Source: Lentisphaeria bacterium (GTDB taxonomy: Bacteria; Verrucomicrobiota; Lentisphaeria; Victivallales; UBA1829). From it: a stretch of 64,000 nt of DNA. Below the pieces are notes generated by a model. The model was given only the letters and a program-made list of their open reading frames with translations, was not told the origin of the DNA and ran no database searches. The stretch lies in assembly GCA_017456805.1 (NCBI GenBank), contig JAFTIQ010000074.1:6540-70539 (forward strand). Direction: 5' to 3'. The translations under genes and the position numbers were made by a program. The first letter of the stretch is position 1. Each line of letters starts with the position of its first letter. This document shows positions 43,630 through 52,137 of the stretch, in pieces.

Positions 43630-44743
43630 ATTGCGGCTTGAGAATCAGGAACGCCGGCAGCCCTTTAATATCAAAACGGCTCAGAACTTTCTGTACTTCC
43701 GGATCATCCACCTTTGTTGCATCAAAGACAACAAAAATATAGTGTTCCAGTTCCTCTTTGACTTTGGGATCTTCCAATGTGGAATGTTTCATCGCCACAC
43801 AATTCTTGCACCAGTCTGCATAAAAATCCACCAGAACCGGTTTCCCGGTTTCTTTTGCATGCTGAATAACTGCCGCCAGCTCTGCCTCTGAACGGATTCC
43901 TGCAGTATTTTCCGCCGGAGGAAAATACAAATTCCATGCGGTGATCCCGTAATAAATCCCCAGCAGAACGATCAGAAGACCGAACACATATTTGACATAA
44001 ACCATCCAGCCTCCGGGTTTGGGCAGAAAACTGATCCCGGCTGCCAGCAGCGGCCACGGCAAAGCCATTCCGATCCCGAGCAGAAACGGAAGAATAAGCC
44101 CCCACATCGCTCCGGAAGCATAAAGTCCGGCAGAATAAATCATAATCGCAATCACCACGGGCGCAACACATGCCCCTGCCAGCAATGCTGTAATCCCCCC
44201 CAGCAGAAAAATTCCAATCAGTTTCGCAGAGGACGGAATCTTCAGATTCGCCTGATATTTTGTAAGATCCACATTCAGCACTCCGAACATGGATAATCCC
44301 AGCAGCACAAAAATGAGCGCGGCAATCAGATTGAAATACCAGGTGGATGCGATTCCGCCCAGAGAAGCCCCGCCAAGAACCGCAGCAAGCCCAACTCCTC
44401 CGCAAGCAAGAATCATCCCCAGCGCATAAACACATGCCCGCAGGATCCCTGTTTTCCGGTTCTGAGGATCCGATGCCCCGATAATGGAAAGGTTCACCGG
44501 AATTACCGGAAGAACGCAAGGCGTCAGGTTCAAGGCAATTCCTCCGGCAAACGCTGCAAGCAGAACCGCAGCAATGCTCATTCCGGCAAACATGGAAGAT
44601 TCCAGATTTCCCTGAAGGAATGCAAGGAATTTTTCAGCATCCATAAACCCGTATTCTTTCTGCACAATTTCAACAGCAGGAAATTCTTTTGCAAAGGAAA
44701 GAAGCGGAAGAATACTCATCGCAAATATCAGTTTCGGTTTCAT
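43628..44743 (-). CDS. DsbD-like thiol:disulfide reductase lacking the N-terminal alpha domain
   Basis: This 371-residue protein has a signal-like start, then eight hydrophobic helices with the DsbD/CcdA transmembrane cysteines (LNLTPCVLPVIP and LLAGACVAPV). A C-terminal thioredoxin domain carries WCKNC, near residue 300. Full DsbD has a further periplasmic alpha domain at its N-terminus; here only about 45 residues precede the first helix, so that domain is missing. It passes electrons from cytoplasmic thioredoxin to periplasmic proteins. I chose ATG 44743, after AAAGGTG. The frame from 44851 adds 36 unrelated residues. Confidence 0.88.
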   Translation of the reverse strand: MKPKLIFAMSILPLLSFAKEFPAVEIVQKEYGFMDAEKFLAFLQGNLESSMFAGMSIAAVLLAAFAGGIALNLTPCVLPVIPVNLSIIGASDPQNRKTGILRACVYALGMILACGGVGLAAVLGGASLGGIASTWYFNLIAALIFVLLGLSMFGVLNVDLTKYQANLKIPSSAKLIGIFLLGGITALLAGACVAPVVIAIMIYSAGLYASGAMWGLILPFLLGIGMALPWPLLAAGISFLPKPGGWMVYVKYVFGLLIVLLGIYYGITAWNLYFPPAENTAGIRSEAELAAVIQHAKETGKPVLVDFYADWCKNCVAMKHSTLEDPKVKEELEHYIFVVFDATKVDDPEVQKVLSRFDIKGLPAFLILKPQ

Positions 44744-44897
44744 CTTTTTATCACCTTTCTCTTTCGCAGCTGGGTGGTTTGACAATTTTCCGGAAAACAA
44801 AGTTCTCTCTTCTGTCAAATTCTTCTGATAACTTAACGCTATTTTTTTCAATTTCCAGTGAATAAAAAAAAAAATTTACTGCCAATGATTTTTTTTC

Positions 44898-44926
44898 TTG
44901 AAAATTCACTCAAAGTATGATATAGT
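44898..44926 (+). promoter_or_regulatory. Promoter of the KDG kinase/aldolase operon
   Basis: TTGAAA (44898-44903), 17 bases, and TATAGT (44921-44926), about 48 bases before the start codon. Confidence 0.6.
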
Positions 44927-44973
44927 ATCAAAAGAGAGAACGTGTTCTTACAATATAAGAAAGGAAAGATTTT

Positions 44974-46074
44974 ATGAAACAAATTTGCATTGCCGGTTTT
45001 GGAGAAGTTATGCTGAGGCTCTGTCCTCAGGGGAAAAAAAGATTTGCACAGAACCTGCCCGGAACTCTTGATGCAAGTTTCGGCGGAGGAGAAGCGAATG
45101 TATGCGCATCCATCGCCATGCTCGGCGGAAAAAGCAGATATCTGACAGCTCTTCCGGATAACCCGATCGCGAAAACCTTTGCTGCTCAGCTTGCCGGTTT
45201 CGGTTCCGATGTTTCCCGCATTCATTATACAAAAACCGGGCGTATGGGAGTCTACTATGCCGAACACGGTTCCAATATGCGGGGCTCAAATGTTGTCTAC
45301 GACCGGGAAGGTTCTGTCATTTCCCAGCTTGGCGCGGAGGATTATGATTTTGATTTCATGCTGGAAGGCGTCAGCCATCTGCACCTGACCGGGATCACCC
45401 CTTCCCTCACCCGGAAAGCATACGAAGCGACTCTTGCAATTGCAAAAAAAGCTGCAGAAAAAGGGATCACTGTTTCTATTGACTTGAATTACCGGAAAAA
45501 ACTCTGGAACTGGGAAGAGGGAACAGCAAAAAATGAACTTGCCGCCCGCTGTATGGGAGAAATCGTTCCCCTGGCAGATATCATTATCGGAAACGAAGAA
45601 GATGCTTCAGATGTCTTCGGGATCAAAGCCCCTGATACAGCTATCGAAGCGGGGAAATTGAATATTGCCGGATACGAACTGGTGGCAGCCGAACTCAGTA
45701 AACGGTTTCCGAAAGCAAAATTTGTGGCAATCACTCTGCGGGAAAGCATCAGCGCAGATCATAATAACTGGGGCGGAATGCTTTATGACTGCACCGCAAA
45801 AAAAGCGCACTTCGCCCCCCTGAATCAGGATGGCTGCTATGCGCCCTACGAAATCCGGGATATTGTCGACCGGTTCGGCGGCGGAGACTCTTTCTGTGCC
45901 GGATTGATTTTTGCATTGAACACTCCGGAACACAGCTCCCCGGCGCAGGCGATCCGTTTTGCAGTTGCTTCCAGCGCACTGAAACATACCATTTCCACGG
46001 ATTATAATTATACCAGCCGTTCCGAAGTGGAAAATCTGATGAAGGGATCAGCCTCAGGGCGGGTGCAGCGATGA
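44974..46074 (+). CDS. 2-keto-3-deoxygluconate kinase-like PfkB-family sugar kinase
   Basis: This 366-residue protein is a PfkB sugar kinase. The N-terminal ASFGGGEANVCASIAMLGG is the substrate loop. The C-terminal DIVDRFGGGDSFCAGLIFAL is the second signature, with the catalytic Asp in GGGD. The length and the VDRFGGGD form match bacterial KDG kinases. The gene overlaps the aldolase gene by four bases, which supports KDG or 2-keto-3-deoxygalactonate phosphorylation in uronate or galactonate breakdown. It is cytoplasmic. AAGGAAAG precedes the ATG. Confidence 0.88.
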   Translation: MKQICIAGFGEVMLRLCPQGKKRFAQNLPGTLDASFGGGEANVCASIAMLGGKSRYLTALPDNPIAKTFAAQLAGFGSDVSRIHYTKTGRMGVYYAEHGSNMRGSNVVYDREGSVISQLGAEDYDFDFMLEGVSHLHLTGITPSLTRKAYEATLAIAKKAAEKGITVSIDLNYRKKLWNWEEGTAKNELAARCMGEIVPLADIIIGNEEDASDVFGIKAPDTAIEAGKLNIAGYELVAAELSKRFPKAKFVAITLRESISADHNNWGGMLYDCTAKKAHFAPLNQDGCYAPYEIRDIVDRFGGGDSFCAGLIFALNTPEHSSPAQAIRFAVASSALKHTISTDYNYTSRSEVENLMKGSASGRVQR

Positions 46075-46682
46075 AAAAACAGTTTGAAGCCCTTTTGAAA
46101 GAGTGTCCGGTTGTGGCAATTCTCCGGGGGATCACGCCCGGGGAAGTTCCTGAGGTTTGCGATGTGCTTCTGGATGCCGGAATCCGGATTCTGGAGATTC
46201 CGCTGAACTCGCCGGATGCCTGCACCAGCATAAAAATCGCCGCAGAACATTGTGCCGGACACCAGATGGTGGGAGCCGGAACCGTTCTGACCCCTGAAGA
46301 TGTCCGGAATGTAAAAGCTGCCGGCGGAACTTTTATCATCTCCCCCAACACCGATCCGGATGTGATCCGCGAAACAAAGGCTTGCGGGATGCTCTCCATG
46401 CCCGGATTTTTTACAGCAAGTGAAGGATTCACCGCATTGAAAGCCGGTGCAGATTACCTCAAAATGTTCCCGGCGATCCTCGGACCATCCTATGTCAAGG
46501 ATCTTCAGGCTGTGATCAAAGCTCCCATTTTTGCAGTCGGCGGAGTCAATGCCGGAAACATTCCGGATTTTCTAAAACTCTGCGCCGGTGTCGGGATCGG
46601 AAGCGCACTTTATAAAGCCGGAAAATCCCTGGAAGATATCAAAGCAGATGCAGAGAAAATCATTCAGTCAACGGGAAAATAA
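46071..46682 (+). CDS. 2-keto-3-deoxy-6-phosphogluconate/galactonate aldolase
   Basis: This 203-residue protein is a class I aldolase of the Eda/DgoA family. It begins VVAILRGITPGEVPEV and has the catalytic Glu in ILEIPLNSP, MVGAGTVLTPEDV, and the Schiff-base Lys131 in DYLKMFPA. APIFAVGGVNAGN closes the barrel. It cleaves KDPG or KDPGal to pyruvate and glyceraldehyde 3-phosphate. The RGITP and PLNSP motifs look closer to DgoA than to E. coli Eda, so galactonate is possible; I do not choose a symbol. Its start overlaps the kinase stop (ATGA), so translation is coupled. Confidence 0.92.
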   Translation: MKKQFEALLKECPVVAILRGITPGEVPEVCDVLLDAGIRILEIPLNSPDACTSIKIAAEHCAGHQMVGAGTVLTPEDVRNVKAAGGTFIISPNTDPDVIRETKACGMLSMPGFFTASEGFTALKAGADYLKMFPAILGPSYVKDLQAVIKAPIFAVGGVNAGNIPDFLKLCAGVGIGSALYKAGKSLEDIKADAEKIIQSTGK

Positions 46683-46716
46683 GATTTTTGCGCGCTGATC
46701 GCTCTTGAAAAAACAG

Positions 46717-46751
46717 GACTGCTGCGGATCTGATTCTGCGGCGGTCTTTTT
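46717..46751. terminator. Terminator between the aldolase and GtrA genes
   Basis: A GC-rich hairpin with two G-U pairs (GACTGCTGC with GCGGCGGTC) is followed by TTTTT on the plus strand. A run of six A upstream gives T residues on the minus strand, so it may serve both convergent genes, less well on the minus side. Confidence 0.6.
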
Positions 46752-47262
46752 ATTTGGAGGAACCCTCTTCTCCGGAAGGTTTTTCCGTTTTCCGGAACAC
46801 CCAGAACCGCATGATGATATAATCGATCAGAGTATAGCCGCACATTCCGCAGAACATGGCAACATTGTTTTGAATTTCTTCACTGTAAGAAGCAAGAATA
46901 CGGAACACAACAAATTTTGATGTACTGTAAGCCACTGTATAGGAAAAGAAAACACAACATGCGAATTTGACCGCCTGATATGCAGTCAAACCGATTTTTT
47001 CAGAGGTGGAAGCCCCCTCTGCAGCATGGGCGCGGAACGTAAAAACTTTATTCAGACAAAAGCTGCAGATCCCGCCCACGATATAATTTGCGGCAGAAGA
47101 AACCCAGTAAGAACAGCCTGCCAGATTATAAAGCAGAAACATAGTGGATGCACCGACCGCAGTATTGATCACTCCAACGATCAGAAAACGCCAGAAAGCA
47201 GGATCAATCATCTTCAGCAGAGCTTTGATACTGAATCCGTCTTTGAAAATATCTTTCAGCAT
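46750..47262 (-). CDS. GtrA-family membrane protein
   Basis: This 170-residue protein has four hydrophobic helices and the GtrA pattern: FWRFLIVGVINTAVGASTMF, then ANYIVGGICSFCLNKVFTF with the conserved Asn-Lys-x-Phe-Thr-Phe, and a last helix with DYIIMRFWVF. GtrA proteins are thought to flip lipid-linked sugars or take part in glycan transfer at the membrane. It is a single-gene transcript with its own promoter, divergent from guaB. The acidic Ser-rich C-terminus (TEKPSGEEGSSK) is probably cytoplasmic. Confidence 0.85.
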   Translation of the reverse strand: MLKDIFKDGFSIKALLKMIDPAFWRFLIVGVINTAVGASTMFLLYNLAGCSYWVSSAANYIVGGICSFCLNKVFTFRAHAAEGASTSEKIGLTAYQAVKFACCVFFSYTVAYSTSKFVVFRILASYSEEIQNNVAMFCGMCGYTLIDYIIMRFWVFRKTEKPSGEEGSSK

Positions 47263-47306
47263 AAAAATTTTACCTGTTCTATATTTGTTCCATGATTGAA
47301 GGAGCT

Positions 47307-47334
47307 AACATAACACACTTTTTTCAATTTACAA
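47307..47334 (-). promoter_or_regulatory. Promoter of the GtrA-family gene
   Basis: On the minus strand TTGTAA (47329-47334), 16 bases, and TATGTT (47307-47312), about 45 bases before the start codon. Confidence 0.5.
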
Positions 47335-47419
47335 GCCGGAACACCAAACGGTGAACGATTTTTTCCGCAGGCAGAGCGAAAAAACTTTTAAGAAAATGCG
47401 CTCCGGAACAGTTTTCGAC

Positions 47420-47447
47420 TTGAAATTTCGGAAAAAAGCGTTATATT
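47420..47447 (+). promoter_or_regulatory. Promoter of guaB
   Basis: TTGAAA (47420-47425), 16 bases, and TATATT (47442-47447), about 25 bases before the start codon. The leader is too short for a purine riboswitch. Confidence 0.65.
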
Positions 47448-47471
47448 TCAAAGGCAAACGGAGGTTTTAGA

Positions 47472-48971
47472 ATGAACAACACTTTCATTGATGAGTTTAT
47501 GGCCAACTTCAAGTTTGAAGGGCTGACGTTTGACGACATTTCATTGATCACACAGTATGCAGATTTCCTGCCCGATGAATCAGATGTCTCCACCAATTTT
47601 TCACGCAATATCAGATTGAACATCCCGTTCGTTTCTGCTGCAATGGACACCGTTACCGAAAGCGAAATGGCAATTGCAATGGCAAAGCTCGGCGGACTCG
47701 GAGTCATTCACAAAAACCTGGCTCCTGAAATCCAGGCTGATGAAGTCCGGAAGGTCAAACAGTACCTTAACGGCTTTATCCGGGAACCCATTTGCTTCAA
47801 TCAGGATCAGACAGTGGAAGAAATGCTGAATGAAAAGGCTGCCAAGCAGTACTCCTTCTCCGGCTTCCCCATCGTGGATAACAATGGCAAACTGGTGGGA
47901 CTCGTCACCTCCCGCGATATCAAATATCTGACCGACTACAATGTCAAACTCAAAGATGTCATGACTGCAAAGCTCGTCACCGCTCCCGATGGAACAGAGC
48001 TTCAGGAAGCCTATGACATCATGACCAAAAACAAACTGGCAAAGCTCCCGACTTTGGATGCCAACGGCAGACTGACCGGTCTTTACAGCTATACAGACGT
48101 CAGAACCATTATCCGCAACATCGCCCCCAACTACAACCGCGATGCAAGCCACCGTCTCCGCGTTGCAGCTGCAATCAGCCCCATGGACTGGAACAGAATC
48201 GAACTGCTGCTCCAGGCAGGCGTGGATGCACTCGTCATTGATACTGCTCACGGTCACTCCAAAGGCGTGATCGAAACTGTGAAAGAACTCAAGAAACGCT
48301 CCATTGCCGCAGATGTCGTTGCAGGAAACATTGCAGCAGGCGATGCCGGAAAAGCATTGCTGGATGCAGGTGTGGATGCCATCAAGGTTGGAATCGGCCC
48401 CGGCTCCATCTGTACAACCCGCGTCGTCGCAGGTGTCGGTATGCCTCAGGTCTCTGCGATCTACGAAGTCCGCAAGGCGATCGGTGATGAAGTTCCTCTG
48501 ATTGCAGACGGCGGAATCAAACAGTCCGGCGACGTTGCAAAGGCTCTTGCTGTCGGAGCTCACTGTGTTATGATGGGTTCTGTTCTTGCCGGAACCATGG
48601 AAAGCCCCGGAGACAAGATCATCCACCACGGCAGACGCTATGTTGTCTACCGCGGAATGGGAAGTCTGGAAGCAATGAAGACCTCCAAAGGAAGCCGGGA
48701 ACGTTATGGTCAGGCAGATGTTGATGACACCAAGAAGCTGGTTCCTCAGGGAATCGAAGGGATGGTCCCCTATCGCGGTGCATTGTGGGAAGTTGTCCAC
48801 CAGTTCACCGGCGGACTCCGGTACTCTCTGGGATATTGCGGAACCCGCACAATTCCGGAACTTACCGCCCGCGCAAAGATCATCCGTGTCAGTGCATCCG
48901 GTTTGAAAGAAGCTCATCCCCACGATATCCTTCTTTCCAAAGATGCCCCCAACTATATGGCAGATAACTGA
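47472..48971 (+). CDS. guaB: Inosine-5'-monophosphate dehydrogenase
   Basis: This 499-residue protein converts IMP to XMP, the first step to GMP. It begins with LTFDDISLITQYADFLPDES and has two CBS domains inserted, about residues 100-215 (GFPIVDNNGKLVGLVTSRDI). The catalytic loop is GPGSICTTR with Cys314. IADGGIKQSGDVAKALAVGA and the MGSLEAM flap follow. The ribosome site GGAGG precedes the ATG. The ugd gene starts 20 bases downstream with no terminator, so they may share a transcript. Confidence 0.97.
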   Translation: MNNTFIDEFMANFKFEGLTFDDISLITQYADFLPDESDVSTNFSRNIRLNIPFVSAAMDTVTESEMAIAMAKLGGLGVIHKNLAPEIQADEVRKVKQYLNGFIREPICFNQDQTVEEMLNEKAAKQYSFSGFPIVDNNGKLVGLVTSRDIKYLTDYNVKLKDVMTAKLVTAPDGTELQEAYDIMTKNKLAKLPTLDANGRLTGLYSYTDVRTIIRNIAPNYNRDASHRLRVAAAISPMDWNRIELLLQAGVDALVIDTAHGHSKGVIETVKELKKRSIAADVVAGNIAAGDAGKALLDAGVDAIKVGIGPGSICTTRVVAGVGMPQVSAIYEVRKAIGDEVPLIADGGIKQSGDVAKALAVGAHCVMMGSVLAGTMESPGDKIIHHGRRYVVYRGMGSLEAMKTSKGSRERYGQADVDDTKKLVPQGIEGMVPYRGALWEVVHQFTGGLRYSLGYCGTRTIPELTARAKIIRVSASGLKEAHPHDILLSKDAPNYMADN

Positions 48972-48990
48972 TAGATCTCAAGGATAACGA

Positions 48991-50367
48991 ATGGCTGATC
49001 GCAAGCACATTCTCTGTATCGGTGCCGGTTACGTCGGCGGGCCGACGATGGCAATGATCGCGGCAAAATGTCCCGATTATAAAGTGACCGTCGCCGATAT
49101 CAATGAACAACGGATCGCAGCCTGGAATTCAGATCGGCTCCCGATTTATGAACCCGGACTGGATGAACTTGTTAAAAAATGCCGCGGTAAAAATCTCTTT
49201 TTTACCACTGATGCCGTCTCAGCCATTCGTGATGCTTATATCATCTTTGTCAGTGTCAATACCCCCACCAAAAAATTCGGGACCGGTGCAGGAAAAGCCG
49301 CGAATCTTCAATACTGGGAAAATTGCGCCCGGATGATTGCGGAAAATGCAGATGGTCCAAGAATCGTTGTCGAAAAAAGCACTCTGCCTGTCCGCGCAGC
49401 AGAAATGATCCATAAGATCCTTCAGGCAAACTCCAAAGGTTTTGAGTTCCACGTTCTTTCCAATCCGGAATTTCTCGCGGAAGGAACAGCCGTCAAAGAT
49501 CTGGAAAATCCTGACCGTGTTCTGATCGGCTCCATGCGGACACCTGATGGACACGAAGCCATGCAGGAGATCGTTGATATCTATGCCCGCTGGGTTCCCA
49601 GAGAAAAGATTCTGACCACCAACGTGTGGAGCAGTGAGATGTCCAAGCTCATTGCCAATGCCATGCTTGCTCAGCGGATCTCCTCCATGAACAGTGTTTC
49701 TGCTTTATGCGAGAGAACCGGTGCAGATGTCCGGGAAGTCTCCCGTGCGGTTGGAATGGATTCCCGGATCGGTTCAAAATTCCTGCGTCCCGGGGTCGGC
49801 TTCGGCGGATCCTGCTTCAAAAAAGATATTCTGAATCTGGTTTACCTTTGTGAAACTTACAATCTGCCGGAAGTCGGAGCGTACTGGGAACAGGTCGTCA
49901 AAATGAATGAATATCAGGAACGGCGTTTTGCAGAACGGATCGTCCGCTCCATGTTCAACACCATTTCCGGTAAAAACATTACGATGTACGGTTTTTCCTT
50001 CAAAGCAGATACTGGTGACACCCGGGAATCTCCTGCGTTTTATATCGCCAGAATGCTTCTCGAAGAAAATGCAAAACTTACGATTTACGATCCGAAGGCG
50101 TTGGACAATGCCCGGCTCGACCTTGCAGGATATGAAAATGTCACCTTCTGTGAAGATCCGTATCAAGCAGCGGAACATGCTCACTGTATTGCTGTTGTGA
50201 CGGAATGGCAGGAGTTTGCAAGTTATGATTACCGGAAGATTTTCCACTCCATGGAAAAGCCTGCGTTTTTGTTTGATGGACGCAATATTCTGGATCATGA
50301 AGCGTTATTTCAAATAGGATTTGAAGTTTATCCGCTGGGCTGTCAAGAGCTTACACATCTGAAATAA
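48991..50367 (+). CDS. ugd: UDP-glucose 6-dehydrogenase (eukaryote-like type)
   Basis: This 458-residue protein oxidises UDP-glucose to UDP-glucuronate. The N-terminal NAD loop is [11 protein letters not shown]. The catalytic Cys275 lies in [33 protein letters not shown] and [11 protein letters not shown] are further hallmarks. Its length, the [20 protein letters not shown] stretch and NMEYQ-like [13 protein letters not shown] resemble the animal/plant branch more than short bacterial Ugd. The product feeds capsule or other glycan synthesis. It lies in a run of genes from guaB to the RfaE2-type gene with small gaps. Confidence 0.93.
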   Translation: MADRKHILCIGAGYVGGPTMAMIAAKCPDYKVTVADINEQRIAAWNSDRLPIYEPGLDELVKKCRGKNLFFTTDAVSAIRDAYIIFVSVNTPTKKFGTGAGKAANLQYWENCARMIAENADGPRIVVEKSTLPVRAAEMIHKILQANSKGFEFHVLSNPEFLAEGTAVKDLENPDRVLIGSMRTPDGHEAMQEIVDIYARWVPREKILTTNVWSSEMSKLIANAMLAQRISSMNSVSALCERTGADVREVSRAVGMDSRIGSKFLRPGVGFGGSCFKKDILNLVYLCETYNLPEVGAYWEQVVKMNEYQERRFAERIVRSMFNTISGKNITMYGFSFKADTGDTRESPAFYIARMLLEENAKLTIYDPKALDNARLDLAGYENVTFCEDPYQAAEHAHCIAVVTEWQEFASYDYRKIFHSMEKPAFLFDGRNILDHEALFQIGFEVYPLGCQELTHLK

Positions 50368-50383
50368 ACCGGAGGGGCTTTTC

Positions 50384-50950
50384 ATGAGAAGATCATCGGA
50401 AAAAGGTCAGGCGCTCACTGAATTTGTCGTCTGCATTATCCCCATTATTTTTGTTTTTTCCGGTTTGATCCTTGTTGCGGTTTTAGGCAGAGCAAATGTT
50501 CAGAATACGATTCAGGCGCGCTCTGCAGTAGATTTGGGAGAGGAACCGGGGAAAGCAAAAGTTCAGGAGATCCTGACTTGGGATTACGGCAAGGACCGGG
50601 TTCCTTTCACTTCAGACGACAAGCCCTCCGGCGGTGCCAGAACCTATTATTCCGCTGAAGATTTCGATACAGAAAAATATACTGTTTCCAATACCTTTGA
50701 CCGTTCTCTGACCCTTCAGCAGCTTTATGATGGAAAATATACTCTGAACATGCCGGGAAGAGTCAATTTTACTCAGGCGGCAGATCTCTACGGGGCAGAA
50801 GTTTCTGTGGATGATATTCTGTCCGCCAAACAAATGAGTTTTTTCTCAAGAATGTTCCGGATCTATCTCACCTCTTTCGATCTGGATATTACCGATACCT
50901 CTTTTATGCCGAGAACAAAGGATGCACGCTATGAAATCAAAGCAGAGTAA
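50384..50950 (+). CDS. TadE/TadG-like membrane-anchored protein
   Basis: This 188-residue protein begins MRRSSEKGQALTEFVVCIIP and has one N-terminal membrane helix (to about residue 30), the mark of TadE-like minor pseudopilins. The rest is a hydrophilic domain of unknown fold with no repeats. TadE proteins are cut by TadV-type peptidases before the helix. No other tad gene is visible nearby. Its end overlaps the start of the RfaE2-type gene by 20 bases, so the pair is co-translated. Function beyond membrane location is unknown. Confidence 0.7.
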   Translation: MRRSSEKGQALTEFVVCIIPIIFVFSGLILVAVLGRANVQNTIQARSAVDLGEEPGKAKVQEILTWDYGKDRVPFTSDDKPSGGARTYYSAEDFDTEKYTVSNTFDRSLTLQQLYDGKYTLNMPGRVNFTQAADLYGAEVSVDDILSAKQMSFFSRMFRIYLTSFDLDITDTSFMPRTKDARYEIKAE

Positions 50951-51437
50951 TGTCGCCCCGAAGGTCATGACACTTGACCAGGCAGTGGAATGGCGCAACA
51001 CATTGAAAGCACAAGGAAAAAAGGTTGCCGTCACAAACGGCTGTTTCGATATTCTTCACCGGGGTCATGCCGAATATCTGCAATCGGCCCGGAACACAGC
51101 AGATGCCCTTCTGGTGCTGGTCAATGCGGATGATTCCATCCGTCAGCTGAAAGGTCCGAGCCGTCCCATCTGCAAGGAACAGGACCGGGCATTTCTTCTT
51201 GCCTGTCTTGAGTTTATTGATGCCGTTGTGATTTTCGATTCCCAGAGATGTGATCAGGAACTGGCTGCGCTCCAGCCGGATGTTTACGTCAAAGGCGGCG
51301 ATTATACCATAGAAAAACTGGCTGCCCCCGAACGGGAAGTCCTTCTGGCTTGCGGGGCTGAATTCCAATTTATTCCTTTTGTTCCCGGATATTCCACAAC
51401 AGCAGTCATCAAACTTTGCGAAGGCAGCAAATCCTGA
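50931..51437 (+). CDS. rfaE2: D-glycero-beta-D-manno-heptose 1-phosphate adenylyltransferase (RfaE2/HldE C-terminal type)
   Basis: This 168-residue cytidylyltransferase-fold protein has TNGCFDILHRGHAEYLQSAR with the HxGH motif, NADDSIRQLKGPSRP, and PDVYVKGGDYTIEKL. These match the adenylyltransferase half of HldE. It would make ADP-heptose for lipopolysaccharide core. I chose ATG 50931, after AAAGGA at eight bases; an in-frame ATG at 50922 is possible. It overlaps the TadE-like gene. The kinase half (RfaE1) is not in the window. A related specificity, such as glycerol phosphate, cannot be excluded. Confidence 0.88.
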   Translation: MKSKQSNVAPKVMTLDQAVEWRNTLKAQGKKVAVTNGCFDILHRGHAEYLQSARNTADALLVLVNADDSIRQLKGPSRPICKEQDRAFLLACLEFIDAVVIFDSQRCDQELAALQPDVYVKGGDYTIEKLAAPEREVLLACGAEFQFIPFVPGYSTTAVIKLCEGSKS

Positions 51438-51455
51438 AAAAGAAAGACTCAAACC

Positions 51456-52127
51456 ATGAAATATACGATCAATAAATTACCGTCTTCCCATCAGGCGGGA
51501 GTCATGCCGGCCGAACAGGAGTGGGCAAATGCGAATGTGCTCAACATCAACAATTTCCGTCCGGAAGGTTCCGATGCCCGTCCGGAAGCTGTTTGCAGAG
51601 TGCTTTACGATGATTCCGGGCTTTATCTCCGTTACTCCCTGAAGGACCGCTGGGTCAAATGTGCTGCAGAAAATTATCAGGACAGCGTATGTGAAGATTC
51701 CTGTGTTGAGTTCTTTATTGAGCCGGCGGGAGGAAAAGGGTATCTGAATTTTGAACTGAATGCCTGTGGAGTCATGCTTCTCTACCACGTTATCGACTGG
51801 ACAGAAGTCGGCGATGCCTATGCGGATTATTATGCGGTGGAAAAGTATGCGGATGAAGCGGTCAAACGCTATCCCAGTCTGAAAGCGGAAGAGGTGAAGG
51901 AAGAGATCACCGATCCCTGCGATTGGGAATTGGGAGTCTATATTCCGTTCACTCTGATCGAAAAAGAGTTTGATTCTGTCAAACTGCCGGAATCCGGAAC
52001 TGTCTGGCGCGGAAACTTTTACACCTGTGCAGACGGAACGAGTCACCCCCGCTGGGCATCCTGGAGCCCGGTCAACAAATTGAATTTTCATCTTCCCGAA
52101 TGTTTCGGAGAAATCATTTTTGGATAA
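51456..52127 (+). CDS. Cytoplasmic CBM9-like protein (copy 1)
   Basis: This 223-residue protein matches the carbohydrate-binding family 9-like fold: YDDSGLYLRYSLKDRWVKC, CVEFFIEPAGGKGYLNFELN and CADGTSHPRWASWSP. It has no signal peptide. It is very similar along its whole length to the next gene product, so they are a tandem duplication. CBM9-like domains usually sit in secreted enzymes; a stand-alone cytoplasmic form is odd. It lies 18 bases after the RfaE2-type gene. Its ligand may be a sugar or sugar nucleotide, but this is not shown. Confidence 0.75.
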   Translation: MKYTINKLPSSHQAGVMPAEQEWANANVLNINNFRPEGSDARPEAVCRVLYDDSGLYLRYSLKDRWVKCAAENYQDSVCEDSCVEFFIEPAGGKGYLNFELNACGVMLLYHVIDWTEVGDAYADYYAVEKYADEAVKRYPSLKAEEVKEEITDPCDWELGVYIPFTLIEKEFDSVKLPESGTVWRGNFYTCADGTSHPRWASWSPVNKLNFHLPECFGEIIFG

Positions 52128-52137
52128 GGAGTATAAA

